The notes beneath the pieces were generated by a model. The model had not been told where the DNA came from, searched no databases, and saw only the letters and a list, made by a program, of their open reading frames with translations. From positions 1 to 17,195 of the forward strand of contig JAVXTH010000030.1 of assembly GCA_036642795.1 (NCBI GenBank): a stretch of 17,195 nucleotides of DNA. The letters run 5' to 3'. A program made the translations under genes and the position numbers. Position 1 is the stretch's first letter. Each line of letters starts with the position of its first letter. Shown here in pieces: positions 13,762 to 17,195 of this stretch. The stretch comes from JAVXTH01 sp036642795. GTDB lineage: Bacteria; Bacillota_I; Bacilli_A; Erysipelotrichales; Erysipelotrichaceae.

Positions 13762-14073
13762 CTAAAACATAGTCAAGATTTGTTCAACGATAAAGACACA
13801 GGCAACTGCTGCCATTGCTACACTTAATAAACCTTTTTCTTTATAAGCAAGAAAGATTGCCACGATTAGTCCTGCACTTGCGGAAATAAAGGATGTAGTC
13901 GATGATAAGATGGCTGGTAATGTCATTGCCGTTAATACAGTATAAGGTACATAATATAGAAACGATCGAATAAATTTATTCTTAATTTCTTTTTGAAAGA
14001 TAGCAAGTGGTAGCATCCGAATTAAATAAGTAACACCTGCCATAACAATCATATAAGGTAGATAATGCATCAT
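13762..14073 (-). CDS. azlD: AzlD-family branched-chain amino acid exporter subunit
   Basis: The 103-aa membrane protein has about four hydrophobic segments and the family signature TYLIRMLPLA (residues 15-24) followed by SFLYYVPYTVLTAMTLPAIL (41-60). AzlD is the small partner of AzlC; homologous pairs such as BrnFE of Corynebacterium export branched-chain amino acids and methionine. It starts at an ATGA overlap with the azlC stop, with a very strong GAGGAGGTGG site inside azlC. No regulator of the Lrp/AzlB type is seen next to it. Confidence 0.92.
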   Translation of the reverse strand: MMHYLPYMIVMAGVTYLIRMLPLAIFQKEIKNKFIRSFLYYVPYTVLTAMTLPAILSSTTSFISASAGLIVAIFLAYKEKGLLSVAMAAVACVFIVEQILTMF

Positions 14074-14783
14074 GATTCCACCTCCTCAATGGGGAATAAA
14101 TATGCCCCAATCGCAGAAGCAATCACCGCGCATAAGATAATCGCAAAGCCGGAAGATATTTGTTTGAAAATAGGAACATATGCAAACATGCAACTAAGTA
14201 ATATCGTAAAGATAACAATCTTCGTGATTCGTTTTGAGTGTTTTGCTGGTGGTACAACAATCGCAATGAACATTCCATAAATGGCAATCCCAAAGGCTGA
14301 TTGAAAAGCTGCTGGTAACAGTGAATTAATTGCTGCCCCTAAAAAGGTACCGGATGTCCAACCAACAATTGGTAGTATCGCAAGACCATACATATAATAC
14401 TCGCCAATCTTACCAGTTTTGCTACTTGCCACCGCAAAGATTTCATCGGTGTTGGCAAAAGCAATTAAACATCGTTTGGGAGTAGTTACCCGCTTCGCTA
14501 GTTTTTGTGATAAGGAAAGCGACATTAACGCATAACGAATATTAATCACTAACTGGGTTAAAGCCATCTCAATTAAAGAACCATTCGCAAACATTAGCGT
14601 AAGCCCTGCGAATTGTCCTGCACTGGTCATATTAGTTAAGGATATTAATACTGCTACTTCAATTGGCATTCCCCCAGCGATTGCTATCATGCCAAAGGTA
14701 AAGGATACACTTAAATAGCCTAAACCGATTGGTAAACCATCTTTAAATCCTTGCCTGAAATTATTCTCTATCTTCTCTTCCAT
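14070..14783 (-). CDS. azlC: AzlC-family branched-chain amino acid exporter subunit
   Basis: The 237-aa membrane protein is the large subunit of the AzlCD exporter. The N-terminal motif GFKDGLPIGLGYLSVSFTFGMIA (starting near residue 13) and the segment TNMTSAGQFAGL (about 50-61), followed by INIRYALMSLSLS, are diagnostic of AzlC. Several hydrophobic segments follow up to the acidic C-terminus. The ATG has AAGGAGT eight bases upstream. It is first in the leftward azlC-azlD-(35-aa gene) unit, divergent from the tRNA-Thr gene. A TATAAT lies at 14816-14821 (complement) and a catabolite-element-like site at 14851-14865. Confidence 0.94.
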   Translation of the reverse strand: MEEKIENNFRQGFKDGLPIGLGYLSVSFTFGMIAIAGGMPIEVAVLISLTNMTSAGQFAGLTLMFANGSLIEMALTQLVINIRYALMSLSLSQKLAKRVTTPKRCLIAFANTDEIFAVASSKTGKIGEYYMYGLAILPIVGWTSGTFLGAAINSLLPAAFQSAFGIAIYGMFIAIVVPPAKHSKRITKIVIFTILLSCMFAYVPIFKQISSGFAIILCAVIASAIGAYLFPIEEVES

Positions 14784-14815
14784 TAAAATAAACTCCTTTT
14801 AACCTCATGTTTAAC

Positions 14816-14821
14816 ATTATA
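14816..14821 (-). promoter_or_regulatory. -10 element for azlCD
   Basis: A perfect TATAAT on the minus strand about 33 bases before the azlC start. The -35 region 17 bp upstream (AAGAAA) is poor, so an activator or a different spacing may be involved. Confidence 0.5.
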
Positions 14822-14850
14822 CTACATTATCACTAATATTTCTTTTCTTT

Positions 14851-14865
14851 TTAAAGCGTTTTCAT
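14851..14865 (-). promoter_or_regulatory. Catabolite-responsive-element-like site
   Basis: The minus strand reads ATGAAAACGCTTTAA, matching the CcpA consensus WTGNAANCGNWNNCW at all but one of its defined positions (A for the final C). It lies about 30 bases upstream of the azlC -10 and 13 bases upstream of the tRNA -35. Only a motif match; CcpA itself is not in the window. Confidence 0.4.
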
Positions 14866-14877
14866 TTGAATTATTTC

Positions 14878-14905
14878 TGTACACTAAAAATAAATATGAT
14901 ATAAT
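14878..14905 (+). promoter_or_regulatory. Promoter of tRNA-Thr
   Basis: A -35-like TGTACA (14878-14883), 16-bp spacer and extended -10 TGATATAAT (14897-14905). Transcription would start near 14912, about 14 bases before the tRNA 5' end. Confidence 0.65.
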
Positions 14906-14925
14906 AATTTCATCGTTAAAATATT

Positions 14926-15001
14926 GCCGACTTAGCTCATCTGGTAGAGCAACGCACTCGTAACGCGTAGGTGGTAAGTTCAAGTCTTATAGTCGGCACC
15001 A
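14926..15001 (+). tRNA. tRNA-Thr, anticodon CGT
   Basis: A full cloverleaf folds by eye. The acceptor stem GCCGACT/AGTCGGC is perfectly paired; the D arm GCTC/GAGC has an 8-base loop; the anticodon loop CTCGTAA has anticodon CGT at 14959-14961 (reads ACG); a 5-base variable loop follows; the T arm GTAAG/CTTAT has loop TTCAAGT; the end is discriminator A plus encoded CCA (14999-15001). G1-C72 and C2-G71 agree with threonine identity. One oddity: the innermost anticodon-stem pair (14956 with 14964) is A opposite C. The gene stands alone on the plus strand between two leftward genes, with its own promoter and terminator. Confidence 0.95.
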
Positions 15002-15010
15002 TTCAAACAT

Positions 15011-15038
15011 AAACTCATGAAAGAATGAGTTTTTTTTA
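15011..15038 (+). terminator. Terminator of tRNA-Thr
   Basis: A perfect 8-bp stem (15011-15018 with 15025-15032), 6-base loop, then a run of T to 15037. It lies ten bases after the CCA end. Confidence 0.88.
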
Positions 15039-15042
15039 TGTA

Positions 15043-15061
15043 CCTTGGAGATAATCCAAGG
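15043..15061. repeat. Small hairpin CCTTGG-N7-CCAAGG behind the holin-like gene
   Basis: A perfect 6-bp inverted repeat five bases past the stop of the leftward holin-like gene. On the minus strand no T-run follows, so it is not a standard terminator; it may protect the RNA end or be incidental. Confidence 0.4.
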
Positions 15062-15066
15062 CAATT

Positions 15067-15381
15067 CTATTTATTCTTTTTTCGATTCTTAGTATAGCTT
15101 TGAAATAAAATACCACTAAAAATAGCCGAGCCAGATAATAAGATTCCTTGAACAAGCGTAGAAAAAATTGCCATTAAAATAGCTTGAAAGGATTTTAAAT
15201 CAATCGTAGCGAACGTATAAAAACCAGATAATATAACGGCAACAATCATTAATACATACGGTATTTTATCATTTGGTACTTTACTAGCATCCATAAAACG
15301 TGCGATTACATAAAGTACTGGTACAATAACTAATAATTCACTCTTTACATATTCATTCATTATCGCAGCAAATTGTTCCAT
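15067..15381 (-). CDS. Holin-like small membrane protein (Phage_holin_5/Hol44 type)
   Basis: The 104-aa protein has three hydrophobic segments (about residues 16-30, 42-58, 67-93) and a strongly basic end (KNRKKNK), the usual holin layout. The N-terminal YVKSELLVIVPVLYVIARFM followed by VPNDKIPYVLMI closely resembles small phage holins of the Hol44 kind, which open the membrane for an endolysin. No endolysin, tail or integrase gene is near, so it is either a prophage relic or a bacterial gene re-used for another purpose. The start has AGGAGGTGA upstream. It follows trkH in the same direction but behind a strong terminator, and no clear promoter of its own lies in the short gap, so expression may depend on read-through. 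Confidence 0.78.
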   Translation of the reverse strand: MEQFAAIMNEYVKSELLVIVPVLYVIARFMDASKVPNDKIPYVLMIVAVILSGFYTFATIDLKSFQAILMAIFSTLVQGILLSGSAIFSGILFQSYTKNRKKNK

Positions 15382-15412
15382 GTTTTCACCTCCTATTGTA
15401 GTTTATGCGATT

Positions 15413-15450
15413 AAAAAAAAGATAAGATGGAATAAGTCCATTTTATCTTT
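15413..15450 (-). terminator. Strong terminator behind trkH
   Basis: On the minus strand 15437-15450 and 15418-15431 form a 14-bp stem (one G-U) with a 5-base loop, followed by eight T (complement of 15413-15420). The trkH stop codon lies in the stem. Confidence 0.9.
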
Positions 15451-16906
15451 TAATCAAATTTTTAATACGAGCAAAGCCACTATAAGCTCCAATGATAACA
15501 ATAAAGATTTCTAATCGTCCCATTAACATACCAAAGATTTCAATGAGCAAGGTTGCATCATTGGTAGTAGGATTGGTGATGCCAATCGATAGTCCTACGG
15601 TACCAAGGGAAGATGCGAAATCAAACATGGCATCCATTAAGGAACAATTTGCGGTTACGGTAATTAATAAACTACCGACAATGTAGATTACCATATAACA
15701 GAAGAAGAAAGTGAAGACATCTTCAATTAATTCTTGATCGATATAAGTTTTACCTTGTGCCTTATAATAATATGGTTTACTAACACTATGGTTTCTTCCA
15801 ATTCTTTTCTTAATATTCTCTTTCACAATTCTTAACATTAAATATACTCTGGATAGCTTCAAAGCTCCTGCGGTTGAACCAATACCACCACCGATGATCA
15901 TTAATACGGTTAACATCGTTACCGCAAAAGGGGACCACAACGTATAAGGCATCGTCGCAAAGCCAGAGGTTGATAGAGCTGAAACAACATTGAATAAAGA
16001 TATTCGTAAGCCCTCTAATAGCGATATATTTAAATCAAAGACTAAAGCAATTGCGACAATGAGTGTTGAAACACTAATTACCAGTGTCATAAATCGTACT
16101 TCACTCACGCGCCAAAATTGCTTGAACTTGCCTTTCGCAAAGAGTAACAATGCGGCAAAGTTCGTTGTTCCAATTATCATTAGAATTATCGTAATAAGTT
16201 CAATTGGAAATGAATTATAAGCCCCGATACTATCGACCTTATTTGAGAATCCACCGGTTGATAAGGCACACATGGCATGAACGATACTATCAAAGGGATC
16301 CATTCCAAATACGATATATGCAATCGTTCCAACGACTAAGAAAAAGTTATACATCAACAAAATGATTCTTGCCGTTTTTCCTAAGTTAGGGGATAACTTA
16401 TCGGGATGTCCTTCGGCACTGTATAAGTTCATAATTTGCTTCCCTTTTAGAAAAGAAATCATCACCATCACAAAACCAACACCACCACAATACTGCATAA
16501 AGCCACGGTGGAATAAAAAGATATGAGCTGTCTTATCTACTTCCATAACCGATAAACCAGTTGTTGTCCATCCACTTACCGCTTCAAATATGCCTTGAAC
16601 CAGTGTTAGTTGCCCACTGATCACAAAGGGCATAGCCCCAATAAAGAAACCATAAAGCCACGTACAAAGTACAATCAAAGCACCTCGATGAAAATTCTTA
16701 ATTCGCTCCTCGCTATCACAAACCGGTAAGTTACGATATAGAATATAACCAAATCCGATTGAAAATAAGGAAGGTACAATAAAATCAAAAGCATAAACGA
16801 TATCACCAGGATAAAAAGGAATCATCAACAATGGTACCGCCATTAATACCCCAATAATCATGACTAACTTTCCAAAATCATTGCCTTCTCGATATTTAAA
16901 TTTCAT
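15443..16906 (-). CDS. trkH: TrkH/KtrB-family potassium uptake channel subunit
   Basis: This 487-aa membrane subunit carries K+ (with Na+ or H+) through a pore built from four pseudo-repeats. All four selectivity-filter loops are recognisable by their glycine: SGWTTTGLS, ALSTGGFSN, ALSTSGFAT and SSLGTVGLS. The protein has many transmembrane segments and a basic loop (IKKRIGRNHS) near residue 370. I place the start at the ATG 16904-16906, four bases past the trkA stop with GGTGAT upstream; an in-frame GTG at 16921 would add five residues and overlap trkA and is a fair alternative. It forms the leftward trkA-trkH operon, ended by a strong terminator. Confidence 0.95.
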   Translation of the reverse strand: MKFKYREGNDFGKLVMIIGVLMAVPLLMIPFYPGDIVYAFDFIVPSLFSIGFGYILYRNLPVCDSEERIKNFHRGALIVLCTWLYGFFIGAMPFVISGQLTLVQGIFEAVSGWTTTGLSVMEVDKTAHIFLFHRGFMQYCGGVGFVMVMISFLKGKQIMNLYSAEGHPDKLSPNLGKTARIILLMYNFFLVVGTIAYIVFGMDPFDSIVHAMCALSTGGFSNKVDSIGAYNSFPIELITIILMIIGTTNFAALLLFAKGKFKQFWRVSEVRFMTLVISVSTLIVAIALVFDLNISLLEGLRISLFNVVSALSTSGFATMPYTLWSPFAVTMLTVLMIIGGGIGSTAGALKLSRVYLMLRIVKENIKKRIGRNHSVSKPYYYKAQGKTYIDQELIEDVFTFFFCYMVIYIVGSLLITVTANCSLMDAMFDFASSLGTVGLSIGITNPTTNDATLLIEIFGMLMGRLEIFIVIIGAYSGFARIKNLIKR

Positions 16907-16910
16907 TTTA

Positions 16911-17195
16911 TCACCGTCCACATATTACCTTTAATGCATCTTTTTGATTCTTCATTGTCGATACTAAAATCAAAGTATCTTGCGCATTAATTTGGGTATT
17001 TCCACTTGGGATAATCGAATGATCGCCTCGTATAATACAGGCGATATTACATTCTTTGGGCAGTGCAACATCTTTCAACTGTTGGCTAATAATTGGATAA
17101 TCTTCTAATATCTTCACTTCGAGAATTTGAACATTACTTTGTGAAATTGAAGATAATTGTTTAAATTCTTTCATAAATGCTTGTTGTTCAATGTA
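16911..17195 (-). CDS. trkA: TrkA-type regulatory subunit, C-terminal part, cut by the window edge
   Basis: The frame stays open to the right edge (first visible residues YIEQQAF), so the gene starts outside the window and the Met at 17174 is internal. The visible 94 residues fit the end of an NAD-binding Trk/Ktr gating protein: a linker, then an RCK_C (TrkA_C) domain with ILEVKI, IACIIRGDHSIIPSG and DTLILVS. This domain binds ligands that gate the TrkH pore from the cytoplasm. The immediate downstream trkH confirms the assignment. Confidence 0.88.
   Translation of the reverse strand, partial: YIEQQAFMKEFKQLSSISQSNVQILEVKILEDYPIISQQLKDVALPKECNIACIIRGDHSIIPSGNTQINAQDTLILVSTMKNQKDALKVICGR

Noticed and set aside
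14926..15442. Prophage or genomic island at the tRNA gene
   Set aside because: Only one holin-like gene is present; no integrase, repeat of the tRNA 3' end or other phage gene is visible in the window.

Overview
The window is AT-rich bacterial chromosome with Gram-positive style signals: strong GGAGG-type ribosome binding sites, extended -10 promoters (TGnTATAAT), intrinsic terminators and short gene gaps. TGA is used as a stop codon (for example at the ends of azlC and the acetyltransferase), so this is not a TGA-as-Trp mollicute. Gene content (lipobox lipoprotein, YtrA-type GntR regulator with ABC exporter, Vat-like acetyltransferase, TrkAH, AzlCD) fits a low-GC Bacillota. An Erysipelotrichia-like gut or oral lineage is my inference, not proven. 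The region looks like ordinary core/accessory chromosome. I see no transposase, integrase, CRISPR array or intact prophage.

Layout. (1) 1-1976: a possible tail of a rightward gene, a bidirectional terminator, then two leftward genes: a 403-aa protein I do not recognise and, upstream of it, a lipoprotein, separated by an intercistronic hairpin. (2) 1992-3149: leftward AlaX-type alanyl-tRNA editing protein, divergent from (3) 3271-4817: a rightward pair, SAM methyltransferase plus Vat/XAT acetyltransferase, joined by a TAATG overlap. (4) 4835-5689: leftward patatin-like phospholipase. (5) 5765-9059: leftward three-gene unit PHP phosphatase > membrane M28-like protein > cardiolipin synthase. (6) 9343-11585: rightward serC-serA, also joined by TAATG. 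(7) 11633-13505: leftward YtrA-type repressor > ABC ATPase > permease, with two adjacent dyads over the repressor promoter. (8) 13601-14783: leftward azlC > azlD > a 35-aa membrane peptide gene ending in a clean terminator. (9) 14926-15001: rightward tRNA-Thr(CGT) with its own promoter and terminator. (10) 15067-17195: leftward trkA (cut by the window edge) > trkH > terminator > solitary holin-like gene.

Themes. Several units act at the membrane: phospholipid synthesis (cls), lipid hydrolysis (patatin), K+ uptake (trkAH), amino-acid export (azlCD) and an ABC exporter. serC and serA supply two of the three steps of serine synthesis. No classical serB phosphatase is present, but a histidinol-phosphatase-family PHP enzyme lies divergently next to serC. 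The items most worth a second look are the unlisted 35-aa gene at 13601-13708, the tandem operator at 13521-13558, the M28-like protein that appears to have lost catalytic residues, the solitary holin beside a tRNA gene, and the serC-adjacent PHP phosphatase. I did not find a system I could call clearly new.
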